From contig NC_081405.1 of assembly GCF_030272615.1 (NCBI RefSeq), positions 156,691,454 through 156,755,453 of the forward strand: a DNA stretch of 64,000 nucleotides. Reading direction: 5' to 3'. Source of the stretch: Cryptomeria japonica (lineage: Eukaryota; Streptophyta; Pinopsida; Cupressales; Cupressaceae). The position numbers and the translations under genes are program-made. Positions 23,546 through 34,780 of the stretch are shown piece by piece (the stretch's first letter is position 1; the number at the start of each line of letters is the position of its first letter). The notes under the pieces are model-generated. The model saw nothing but the letters and a program-made list of their open reading frames with translations, searched no databases and was not told the origin of the DNA.

Positions 23546-25249
23546 AAGAGGCAATTAAAGATCAAACCACTATACAGGAAAAAAAATAAGATAAAATTGA
23601 TATCCAATAGATTCATTTACTCCAACCATTACATCCAATGTATTGACTTTATAAAGCCATCATTTTCCCGTATAAAATTAAATTACAGGAATCAACTTCC
23701 CAACTAACCTAACCACAAACTAATTAATTTATTGAATGTAAATCTTGTTTCCTAACAATGCACCCTTAAGGTTAACATTATGAAGAAAAACAAGAACAAA
23801 AGTATCTTAGCATTGACCTAAACTTCCTAGTCTAAGCAAATGGCCTGATTATCCAGCCTTGCATTGCATTAACCAAAACTCCTCGTGTCTGGGTAAATGT
23901 TCCAACTTTGCGTTAGTATCAACCTAAACTTCCCAATCTAGGCAGATATTTGATTATCCAACAATACTTGTGGATTGAGACATACTTAATTATCCACAAG
24001 CATGTCACTTCTCTTGTGAATTGAGACAAACTCTATCATCCACAATAACACATTTGCAAAACTATGAATTGAGACAAAATCAATGATCCATAGATACCAC
24101 TCACCATGTCTACAGATCTAGAAAAAGTCAACTATCTACAAACTAAAAAGACTTCTCTATACATCGAGACAAATTGAATTATCTACAAACCAAAACAAAT
24201 ACAATCCCTAAGCCCTTTCTATATGAAGGAATTCAAACAACAAAAGTACTATTTCTTTTCATACAACAAAACATCCTTGAGTGAGAACCTAGCTTGAGAT
24301 GATAGATATCCTCCTACCTCCATTTCCTCCAACCTCTAATTAAATCCTTTTTACACTTTATCCATTGTATGTCTCATTAGAATCCTCATTAGCACAAGTA
24401 TTTGAGTCTCTGAAATCTTATTCTAGATGAATTTGAGATCACAAACATCTCCAATTAAGATTCTTAATTTAAGGACAAATAATAGCTTCATCCTAAAAAC
24501 ACCTTCAATAGCTTCTGTTGATTTTGACTATACAAAAATGCCCATGCTCATTAAAACCACAACATTAAAAATAAAATATTAAGATCATAAAGCTTCCACC
24601 TTCTTCAATGAAAGATAGCAAGACAACATATTTTATCTTTCAAACTTCTTCGCATTTCCTCTTCGTTGTGTTGAGTATAGACTTCTATATCTGAATAAAT
24701 GTGCTCCCAATTCATCTACAAATTGCTGCCATTTACAGAACCTAATAGAAAAATAGAAAAATTTAATGTGGTTTAAATGCCCATTGATCTTTTCATGCAC
24801 ATCAAACCCTGCATTGATTTGAATTTTTGTTTCCAAAATTATTTCAACTTTCGTGTAATATTTATTGGAGTCAAAATATTGTATTTTTTAGCATATGAAT
24901 ATGATCTAGCAATATAAAATTACATCTACCAAGATGTTATTGATAATGCATTAAATTATCAAGGATCACATATTCCTATATAGATTTCAATGGACAAGTA
25001 CAAGTATTGCTCTGATACTAATGTTAGAATGGTTAACATATTGCAATCAAAGATCGACCATTGTATACATAAATAATAAACTAAAATTAATATTCAATAG
25101 ATTCATTTATTTCAACCATTACATGCAATGTATTGGCTTTATAAAACCATCATTTCCCCATTCAAAACTAACTTATGGGAATGAACTTCCCAAGTAACCT
25201 AACTACAAACTAATTAAATTATTGAAAGTAAACTTTATTTCCTAACATA
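23546..25249 (-). mobile_element. Small non-autonomous LTR element (TRIM/LARD-like) nested in the Copia fossil
   Basis: Two direct repeats of about 210-228 bp (23546-23757 and 25022-25249) flank 1.26 kb. The right one has clean TGTTAG...CTAACA ends. Just inside it the minus strand reads TTAGTATCAGAGC, a tRNA-Met-type primer-binding site, so the right repeat is the 5' LTR and the element runs right to left. The interior has only short frames (for example 24633-24836) and no polymerase, so it depended on other elements. It interrupts the Copia element whose 3' LTR is at 23099-23545 and whose coding part resumes at 25250. The LTRs differ noticeably, so it is not young. Confidence 0.65.
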
Positions 25250-28200
25250 TTGTGCTTAAAGAAAATTTTCATGCCACACATTGCATGAGCCATTGTGAGG
25301 CCAAAAGAACATGCATATCTTCAATATCTCCCTAGATGAACAACGGGGATGAGGCCCAACTGATTTCTTAATTCAACAAAATCTAGTTGTAGGAAAATTT
25401 TAGTGAATATTTTAGCAACTTGCTCAAATGTAAGACAAAACTAAAATTCCACTTTCTTTCTTGAACTAAATCATGTATGAAATGGTAATGGATCTCAATG
25501 TGTTTCCTTCTTGCATGAAATATTGGATTCTTCGTCATGGCAAAAGTATTGATGTTATCACAAAAGATAGTGGTTGAATATTTTTTAACCAAATGAGGAT
25601 CATCAAAGATCCTTTGACAAGTTGTTGTTGCTACTAAAATATACCCTTCTTTTTTTGAAGAAAAATCCATTGTTGCTTGTTTCTTTCTACTCCATGAAGT
25701 AGCCATACCTGCCACAGTTGTCTACTTCAACCCATAGGGTGATTTCTTCAACTTGTAAACCAACCATTCTTTGCCTATAATTTCATAGCCGCTAGGCTGG
25801 TCCACATAGACTTCCTCATCAATATAACAATTCAAGAAGGCTGATTTGACATCCATGTGTAATAAACTAGCCACTTGTGTTGTGCAACAATAGCCAAAAT
25901 AATCTTTGATTGTATCAAATCTTGCAACTAGAGCAATTTTTTTTTAACAATCTACTCCAAGTGTTTGTGAAAATCCCTATGCAACTAATCATGCCTTATA
26001 TATTTTCACAGAATCATTAGCATTATATTTCACCTTATAGATCCATTTAACAACAATTGCATGTTTCTCTTTAGGAAGTTACACTAATTCCCATGTTTTT
26101 TTTTTCAATTGCATGCATCTCTTTATTCATTGCATCAATCCATACTTCTTATTTAACTTCTTCTTCATACACAAAAGGTTCAACTTGAATTGAACTGGAA
26201 ACAAAGCAAAATTGACAGTTGTATTCGTATTAGTATTCCTCTAATAAATTTTATTTAAACTTCATACCTTTTGGGAAGAGCTGGGACTTGATGTTGGAAT
26301 TAAACTATCAACTGATGTTGTGCTATGTAGAGAACTTGGTGGACTAAATCTTGGAGGGTTCAAACTTGAGCTATCATTCGAGCTTGAATTTCCACTTGAG
26401 GTGGTTTGTTGAACACCTTTTTTCCATTTCCATACTCCTCATACATCGAAAACCACATCTCGACTAATGACCCATTTCTTTGTGTCAATATTATAGAATT
26501 TGTACCCTTTGGTTGCATCTGAATAGCCCACAAAGGTACAAATTTTGGGTTTTGCATCCAACATCTTTCGCTTCTGATCTAGAATATGAGCATATGCAAG
26601 ACATCCAGATACATGAAAGTGATCCTTGAAGGCTTGTGACCACTCCAAGCCTCCTTTGGAGCACCTTTGGAGTGATATTATTAAGAAAATTTGTAGGGAT
26701 TCTATTTAAAATGTGTACGGCGGTGGCTACTTCCACTCTCTAATAGAAATTGGGAAGATTTTTGGATCGAAGCATGCTTCGTGCCATCTCCATAATCATA
26801 CATTTTTTCCGTTTTACAAAACCATTTTGTTGGGGGTACAAGATGCAGTAAGCTATCTCTTAATCTTATTAGTGCTACCAAAATAAGAAAATTCTTTTGA
26901 AGTAAATTCTCCCCCTCTATTAGTTCTAACTATTTTGAGAAAATACCCACTCTACTAAATTTTGTTGAAGACTTAAGTTCTTTGAAGCATGCAAAATCTT
27001 CAAATTTCTTCTTGAGAAAATAAACTCATATGTGACATCAGAAATCATTGATAAAATCCAAAAAATATAGATTCTTACCCAAGGACTCCTCTTGCATGTC
27101 ACCACAAATATTAGCATGCACAAGATCTAGAGGAGTTTTTTCCCTCCATAATTTGTTCACCGAGAAGCTATCTCAATGCTGCTTGACAATTGCACACCCT
27201 AAGAACACTTCTTCTTTTTCCTGAATTGTTGGAAATCCTCTCACCATATTCTTCTTTTCAAGATAACTTAGTCCTTGAAATTTAGAGGACCATATTGTTG
27301 GTGCCATAACCTTGAATAATAAGTGGCTTCTTTATGAGCATGCATGTTCTAGTAGAATCCAATGTGAGAAAAAAAGCCTATTCTCTATCATACAGGCCTT
27401 TGCTACAAGATGATTGTTAGCCTATTTATCAAATATTTTGTAGTAGTTATCTTCAAACACAACCTTATAATTTTTTTTCTAGAAGTTGCCCAATACTTAA
27501 GAGATTATTGCTCTAACTTTGGCACATGCAAAGTATCATGAATTAAAGTAGTAACTCTTTTCTTAGATTTCATTGCAAGGGTACCTTTTCCCATGTTACA
27601 TCAATCTCTTTATCATCAACAAAATTAACTTGCCTTCTTACAAAGTTATCTAACTTAACAAAGAGATCAGATTTACCTATTATGTGATTTGAGAAACTAC
27701 TATCTAGGAACCACACACTATTTTGAGTTTCCTTTTCCAAATTACATGCAAAGAATGTGGATTTCTTGGCTTCTTCAAAATGTCTTGATTTTTTCAAATT
27801 AGCTATCTTATTTTTGTATTAAAATTCATAGCGTCCATGTCATTCACAATACCTACACTAGATGTTTCTACAATCCACATAACCTCTTCCTGTTCCTTTG
27901 TTTCTTCCTCTACCACATCATCTATTTCAAGAAGACTCTCTATTATATTTATTTGAGTGAGAAGGAGGGTTTGAAGACTTTGATCTAACTCTTATAGTAG
28001 ATTGGAAAGCTTATAGTAAGCTCTCTATAGCACGTTGCATATGCTCTTCTTGTGACAACAAAGAACCTATCAACTGTATAGCTTTGAAGGCAATTAGATC
28101 TTCACTTTCTTCTAGAGCTATCATAACTAGATCAAGCATTGGAAGAAGAGATCGTAAAATTTTCTCTACAATTTTCTATTTTGTGATAGTTTCTCCTTCA

Positions 28201-28500
28201 GCGTTGAGCTGATTTTCAATGCCATGAGTCCTAGTGATAAAAATTTGAAAATAATCATCTTTTTTCATCCTTATATTTTCAAAATCTCTTTGAAAGGTTT
28301 GTAGCCTTACCAATCTTATTTTGTTAGATCCTTGGTATGCAATTTTTAAAACCTCCCATGCATATTTTGACTTCATCACACCAACAATATGGGAAAATTT
28401 TAAAATATCGAATACAAATTTGATGGTTAAGAGAGCTCTATTGTCCTTATTTTCTTCTTTCAACTGATTTTTGTGATTTGTCTTCAATGCATTCAAAACA
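25250..28500 (-). mobile_element. Ty1-Copia polyprotein fossil
   Basis: Minus-strand frames show Copia parts in the expected order. A gag (UBN2-type) region lies at 28496-28176. A protease-like segment with WFLDS and S-N-H-I at 27797-27570 follows zinc-knuckle territory. Integrase-core and GAG-pre-integrase-like pieces lie at about 27130-26360, including the motif AVHILNRIPT, with reverse-transcriptase-like remnants in between. An RNase H segment with FCDNINTFAMTKNPIFHART-like residues lies at 25715-25383. The reading frames are broken many times, so this is an old dead copy. Confidence 0.8.
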
Positions 28501-29585
28501 TTCTAATCCATAGACTTAGTGAATCCTACTCTTATTAATTCCCAGAGTTCTTGGGATAATAGTACGATCTTCTTTTTTATGCTTCAATATTCATACTTCT
28601 CTCCTTTAATAGTAGAAGCTAAAATGAAATGCTATTGCCATTTTCCATTATGAAATCTCTTGGAGAAGAAATCACTATCTGCACAAAGGAAAAAAATCTT
28701 GTGTACACAAGAAAAGCGGAGTTAGTACCTAAGTGTACCAATGAGACATTAGTATGAGGGATTCAAATAAAATCATATAACCAAATGAAAATACAAGAAC
28801 TCTCATGAGCATCTCATTGTCCTCTATTTCCAAGGACTTAATGAATGTACAATGTTAGTGCTCTCATATTATGCACATTATTTAACTAAATGACAACTTA
28901 GAAAATGAGATTTCTACAATGATGAGCAATTAAGCTAAAATGAGAGTAAATGCAAGATGTAAAAAACTAGGATTGAGCTAAAATGATGATATAAACAAGC
29001 TCTGAAGGCCTAAAATAGAAATGATCCATGATTCTATGCTAAGATATGCTAAAATGAACTAAAATGAAATAAATGATGCATACGCTAGAGATCTTTGAGC
29101 ATTAGTTTGATGCAAAAATAAGAAATGGTTTACATGATGGAAATGGCTCTATTTATAGACTTTCCAAGGCCAAGAGTGAGGTGGTATGGAATCAAGGGTT
29201 GAGATTCAATTTGGATAATTGGATGGTGAGGATGCAAAGATCATTTATGATGGAAGGCCAAGTAGATGGGGGTTGATAATTTATTGCTAAGTCAAGGCCA
29301 AAGAAACAACCCTGATTAAATAAGCATGGAGCAAGCAAGGTTCAAGTACCCATGATGTAGGTCCAAGTACCTAGAGGCATGGTCTAAGTACCTAGGGGCA
29401 TGGTCCAAGTACCTAGATGATGTGAGTATTTTTTACCAATTTTATTTGCAAAAAAGCTATTTTCACTTGTCACATGCTAATGTGTTTGATGAGGTGGAAA
29501 AGGGGGTGAGGATGCGGATTTGTAGGAAAATGAAAGTGGGTGAGGGTGAATGGGATTTTAGAGGAATTATGGAAAAGTGAATTAT
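28501..29585 (-). repeat. Probable leader/5' LTR region of the Copia fossil
   Basis: This lies just upstream of gag on the minus strand and holds a TATA-like CTATAAATAGAG at about 29150, as a 5' LTR promoter would. It also has a short tandem motif, GGTCCAAGTACCTAG with variants, repeated about four times near 29340-29415. It does not match the 3' LTR-like block at 23099-23545, so its assignment as partner LTR is weak. Confidence 0.35.
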
Positions 29586-29590
29586 ATAAT

Positions 29591-31255
29591 TGTAGCGTCG
29601 TAAATTGTATGCACTTGCTAGGGTGGTACAATTTCACACCTAGTTTAGCACCCGCCTTAGCGCATTTTGCATTTTGCATTGCATTTCCCCTTTAGCACTT
29701 AATTAATTAATTTAATTAAGTCTAAGGTTCTATTTTATCATCTCCCACATCATAAAGTTGGGCCCTTTCATTAAAGTGTGCCCTTTTCATTTTATTCCTC
29801 CTATACATCATTTAATCAAAAACCCTAATTAGGTCCTATTTTGAACTTGGGGGCTTGATTTCGGGGGTCAAAACATCTCAAAATCACCTGTAACTTCGGG
29901 ATTCTCTCTAAAATCATCATATCCGACGGCCCTGAAAATTTGGTGAAAAGTTGTCAAGACCGTGGCGCCCGGAGTGCAACATGGTCCCGGACATTTTTCC
30001 CAAAATTTTAGGAGCGCGATCCAATCATAAAATAAAGCTTAACCCCAAGAAATTGGTGGGATATTCAATCTCTAAGTCGGCCTAAAGTCGAAATTACGAC
30101 CTAGGGTTTCATACATAAGAGCTCTCTTTCTTCATTTGAAAGGATCGGATTTTTGGGGCTTTCGAGGGAACCTCATATGCAGCAAAAGAGCAGATCTTTG
30201 AAGACTTCAATAACATTCAACATCCATCCATCAAGCATTCATCAATTTCATTCATTTAGGGCTTGGGAGACATTGAAGAACAATAGGAGATTACCGACTG
30301 AAGATTGGCTTGTACTCCTCCCTTGAGGGTTGGGTATGATTTCATGTTGTTTTCATGTCTTTGCATAAGCTTCAATATATCCTTTATTCATGCTTTAGAT
30401 CACTTTGCATCTTGATTTAGAGCATTTACATTATCATTTACAAGCAATTAGGGTTTACTTTCTAGGTTGCTCTAGTTTGCTTTCTTGCATTTAAGGACCT
30501 TGCACACACACTAGGTCTGCACACACAATACATTTTACAATACAACTTGGCTATTCGTGGAGGTGGAAATCACTGAAGCGGGGGTTTGACTAAGGCAAAA
30601 CCCTATATAGCCACCCACCACACCTTTTCAGATATAAGTGCAGGTTTCAAGACTCAGACGACGCCGCAGGTTGCAGATCCGGGAGAAGCAGACTGAGACC
30701 GACCTTCACACTAAATCTCAGAGCAAAAGACCAGGACAGGGGCGTGGGGCGCCCTGGTCCTGCCAGGACAGGGGCGCTGGGCGCCCTGGTCCCTAGGACA
30801 AGGGCACTGGGCGCCCTGGTCCTCCTGACAGATAGCATTTTCAGCACTTTCTGACAGCTTTTCAGGTTGCAAAAACAACAGTTTCAGGAGCAGAATCAGG
30901 ACAGTGGCGCCCGCGCCCCCGTCCCGAACATTTTCACTTAGATTTTAACACCGGGTACACATTTACATTCTTGTCTTGTCCTTGTGTTTACAGCTTTCCA
31001 TCATTTAAGTTCAATTCTGTAATCTTGTTATTAGTTCATACTTGCACTTTGGGGTTAGGGATTGAACTTGCATCATTTTATCTTTCAATTACAACAAGGG
31101 AATAGAAATCCTAATAGGTATCCCGTGGCTCTCTCTTCCACAAAAAGAAGTAGCCAATTGTGTGATACCTCTAGGCTCTTTCGTATTCCACAAGTGTGTG
31201 GTTGAAAGTGAGATTTGGGCATGTTTGCTTAGTTTCACTTTTTTTCTCCTACACA
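29591..31255 (+). repeat. 5' LTR, 1665 bp
   Basis: Begins TGTAGCGTCGTAAATTG and ends TCTCCTACACA, nearly identical to 36399-38033. It is 30 bp longer because a GC-rich 30-bp unit with dyad symmetry (GGGCGC...GGGCGCCCTGGTCC, about 30735-30825) is present three times instead of twice. A TATATAG word at about 30602 may mark the promoter. Confidence 0.95.
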
Positions 31256-31591
31256 TTTTGGTGAACCCGACGTGAACTCCAATCTTCTCTAATTCTGATT
31301 TATGTTTTCAAATTTGAGTGTTTTCAAATTCAAATTTGTATTTAAAAGTTTTAATTTCTTGCAAGATTCAAAAATTTAGAAGAAATTTTTGCTAAAACCC
31401 TAATTTTTCAATTCAAAGTTGAACTTGTGGATAGCTTAATTGGGATCAATAATTTCAAATTTGATTTAGGAACTCATTTGAATCATAAATTTCATTTTCT
31501 AAATCTACATTCTAAGTGCTTGCATTGGTTAAAATTAAACATTTCCTCCTATTTTGCATGTGTTATCATTTGAAAGAGGAAAATTATTGTC

Positions 31592-34500
31592 ATGATGCAT
31601 TCATTTCATAGATGTGATAATGGGTTAGCTTCCCTTGTTTCAATTTTTCCTTCTTCTAAAGAACCTCCCCCCATCTATAACAACATTTTAGTGCCTAAAA
31701 GAGTTTCTACCAATCCCTTTGAGACTCTCCCATGCTCTAAGGATGAAGTCTTTAAGAGTGATCTTGATAATTCTCCTAAAATGTGCCCTTCCTATTTAGC
31801 TATCCTAGAGGAAGAGAATGATATCATAAACACCTTTCTTAATGTTACTTCACCTTCCCTCCATGATGCCTCTCTAAGTGAAAAGGTATTGATGGACATT
31901 GACTTATTTTCTCCTAAAGTTGGTCCTTCCAATGGGGGCATGTTAGTTCAACAAGAGGTTATGAACACTTCTTTCAAAGATCTCCTTCCTAAGCATGAAT
32001 CTTTGGAGAAATATGTTCATGTTCCTCCTAAAAAACACTCCCTTAATGAGGATCCTTTTGTGCAAGAAGATGACATTATCCCTACATTTCCTAGTGATGG
32101 CATTTCCTTTTCCAACAAAATTCCCACTAGAGATGATGAATTAATGATAAATGCTTACCCTTCTCCTAAAGTTGGTCTTACCCATAAGCATCCCTTAGAG
32201 AAAGAAGATGAAATAATAAGCAATTTCCTTAATTCTCTCTCCCCTAAAGATCATATTGAACATATTTTGAGGAAAGAGGATGATTTTAACACATCTATTG
32301 ATGCTCTCCCTCCTAAGGATGAGAAATTAATAAACAATGTTATCTCCTCTCCCGAAATTGACAATACTTCAAACATTCCTTTCAACAACCTCACTATTTG
32401 GGATGAACCATTAGAAGAAGGTATAGACTATTCTCTACCCCTAGCCAAAGGGGATGAAATCAAGATTGAAAATTCCCTTGATAGTTTATCACCTTCCTTG
32501 AATCTCAATTATTCTCCCTCTAAAAATAAAGCATCTCCCTCTCCTCAACTTGGTTCTACTCATAAGGAAACCCTAGTTCAAAGCAAGATGGTTAACATCT
32601 CTTTCAAAGATCTCCCTCTCAAAAGTGAGACTTTAGAGAGAAATGTTGATCCTTCTCCTAGAGAGTTTATTTCCCATGTAGATCCTTTGATGATCGAGGA
32701 TGATATGACCTTTCCTAGTATTACTCTTCCTACTAGAACATCAATGCCTATCCCTTGTCTCTCTCCTAGAATTGATTTGATCCGTGATAAGATTTTAGTG
32801 CAAGAGAAGACTATCAATAATCCTCCCAACACTTTTGTTCATTCCTCTAAACCATCCTCAATCAATTTGATACATGTGAATGAGACACCTAACAAACCTC
32901 TTTTTACTGTCCAAGGTGCTTGTTCTTCTCAAAATTCTCAACCTTTAAATAAGCCTATCTTAGTGGTTCAAGGCAGTTATGCTAATGATTCTTTTTGCAC
33001 TCCTAAGAAACCTATTATTACTGTGCAAGGAGGTTATTCTACTAAGAGCCCTTATGAGTATGCTAAGCAACTGACTAGAGAGAGTTATCATGCGGTTGCC
33101 CATACTTATAACACAAGAAACAATAGGCAACCTAATCCTCCTCTAGTTATCCCAACTTCACTTCCTCCTTCCCAACCTATTCTTCCTCAAGCTCCTCGTA
33201 TTTCACAAGTTCTTGGTAAGGAATATGATCTCATAGAACAACTTAAAGCTACCCCTGCTAAGATATCCCTTTGGGATTTGATCCTAACTTCTTCCGCTCA
33301 TCATGGAATGTTACAAGATGCCTTGAAAGATTTGAATGTTCCTCCACCTAATACATCTAGTAATATAGTGTCTTTGGTTAACTCTGTGATGAATCCTAAA
33401 GCTCAAATTGTGTTTACTCAAGATGAGTTGCCTACTAGTGAAATTCAACATCAATATGATCCCTTGATGATTGTGGTTATCATAAATGACACTGCTATAA
33501 GACGAACACTGGTAGATAATGGCTCTGGCCTTAATGTGTGTAGCATTAATCTATTGCATAAGATGAATGTGGATACATCCCTTATTGAGCCTGACTCTCG
33601 TCCCATTCGAGGCTTTGATAATGTGGCTAAGTCTTCATTAGGTATTATCACCTTACCCATCACAGTGGGACCTGTTACTTTGCCTACTCCTATCCATGTT
33701 ATGTCGGGAAATCTAACATACAACTTGTTACTAGGGAGACCTTGGATTCACAGTATGCAAGCTGTCCCCTCTACATTGCATAGACAAGTTAAATTTATTT
33801 ATAACAATAAGACATATACCTTGATAGGTGATACTAATTTTCAACCTTGTTTGCAAACATCTACTTCCAAAGGAAGTTCTTCTAAATCTTCCTCTTCTAG
33901 TGATGACTCTTTACCTATGGACAAATCATCATCCTCTGATAATCAAAATTCTTTGGATGAAGATTCTTCTCAACTTGAATCTACACATGAAGAGGCTTTT
34001 GATCCTGAGAAGGTTCTCGCAGAAGATGATTGGGGATCTCTTGATTTCACTCCCACCTTTGTAGGTGAGTATAGGGTTCCTCCTAGAGAGTTTAAAGTTA
34101 AAAAGAAGGAAGAAACTAGAGATCAATCAATCTTACCTGAACCTGTGAGCAATAATTTTGTGGCCGCTTCTCAAACTTCTTCTCCTCACACCTCTAATTA
34201 TGAAGAGTTTGATTCTTTGTCTTACGAAAAACCACCTTCTCTTTCTGAAATGGCTGATCGTTATGGTCGTGGTTTTTGCATTTTTGCTAAGCATGGGTAT
34301 CATGGAAATGGTTGTGGCGCTCATGAACAAGGGATGAAGGTTCCTCTAGAGACTAATTTTCACAATTATGCCTTTGGACTTGGCTACAATCCCTGCAAAC
34401 GCACTAAAGCATCTAAAAGATCATCTCTCAATGTGAATGCTATATTTAGTAGTGATGATGATCTCACTTCAACTAAATCATCTTCTACTTCTATCAACTC

Positions 34501-34780
34501 TCATTCCCCTCATAAGGAAATCTTGGCAATGAACAAATCTCTTTATGAATCCCCTCAAATTTCTAAATCCACTTATGAATCTTTATCTCCTATTCATCAT
34601 AAAGTCCTTTCCTCTAGGGATAAGGCTCTAATAAATTACACTCATTCCTCTTCTAAGATTTCATGTGACTTTTCTTCTTCAATTTTTATCATTTTATACA
34701 TGTTTTTGATCTCACTTATAGTTGAGCATTTAACATGTCATATTCAAATACCTTATTCAATCTATCATGTCTTTAAATAA
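31592..34780 (+). CDS. Retrotransposon ORF, 1062 codons: repeat-rich N-terminus, retropepsin-like and G-patch-like domains
   Basis: One uninterrupted frame. Residues 1-430 are Ser/Pro/Asp-rich and contain a diverged internal duplication (both copies have LVQ...SFKDL...ESLE/ETLE). Residues about 432-490 hold three copies of a KPxxxVQGxY-like motif. Residues about 620-735 form an aspartic-protease-like (retropepsin) domain with VDNGSGLNV and LLGRPWIH, as in Gypsy Tat-type elements. Residues about 885-935 look like a G-patch (HGYHGNGCGAHEQG...GLGYNP). The last 35 residues are hydrophobic and could be a membrane segment. There are no polymerase domains and no usual gag zinc knuckle. The product is probably a Gag-protease-like protein of a non-autonomous element; its role is inferred only. 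Confidence 0.7.
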   Translation: MMHSFHRCDNGLASLVSIFPSSKEPPPIYNNILVPKRVSTNPFETLPCSKDEVFKSDLDNSPKMCPSYLAILEEENDIINTFLNVTSPSLHDASLSEKVLMDIDLFSPKVGPSNGGMLVQQEVMNTSFKDLLPKHESLEKYVHVPPKKHSLNEDPFVQEDDIIPTFPSDGISFSNKIPTRDDELMINAYPSPKVGLTHKHPLEKEDEIISNFLNSLSPKDHIEHILRKEDDFNTSIDALPPKDEKLINNVISSPEIDNTSNIPFNNLTIWDEPLEEGIDYSLPLAKGDEIKIENSLDSLSPSLNLNYSPSKNKASPSPQLGSTHKETLVQSKMVNISFKDLPLKSETLERNVDPSPREFISHVDPLMIEDDMTFPSITLPTRTSMPIPCLSPRIDLIRDKILVQEKTINNPPNTFVHSSKPSSINLIHVNETPNKPLFTVQGACSSQNSQPLNKPILVVQGSYANDSFCTPKKPIITVQGGYSTKSPYEYAKQLTRESYHAVAHTYNTRNNRQPNPPLVIPTSLPPSQPILPQAPRISQVLGKEYDLIEQLKATPAKISLWDLILTSSAHHGMLQDALKDLNVPPPNTSSNIVSLVNSVMNPKAQIVFTQDELPTSEIQHQYDPLMIVVIINDTAIRRTLVDNGSGLNVCSINLLHKMNVDTSLIEPDSRPIRGFDNVAKSSLGIITLPITVGPVTLPTPIHVMSGNLTYNLLLGRPWIHSMQAVPSTLHRQVKFIYNNKTYTLIGDTNFQPCLQTSTSKGSSSKSSSSSDDSLPMDKSSSSDNQNSLDEDSSQLESTHEEAFDPEKVLAEDDWGSLDFTPTFVGEYRVPPREFKVKKKEETRDQSILPEPVSNNFVAASQTSSPHTSNYEEFDSLSYEKPPSLSEMADRYGRGFCIFAKHGYHGNGCGAHEQGMKVPLETNFHNYAFGLGYNPCKRTKASKRSSLNVNAIFSSDDDLTSTKSSSTSINSHSPHKEILAMNKSLYESPQISKSTYESLSPIHHKVLSSRDKALINYTHSSSKISCDFSSSIFIILYMFLISLIVEHLTCHIQIPYSIYHVFK

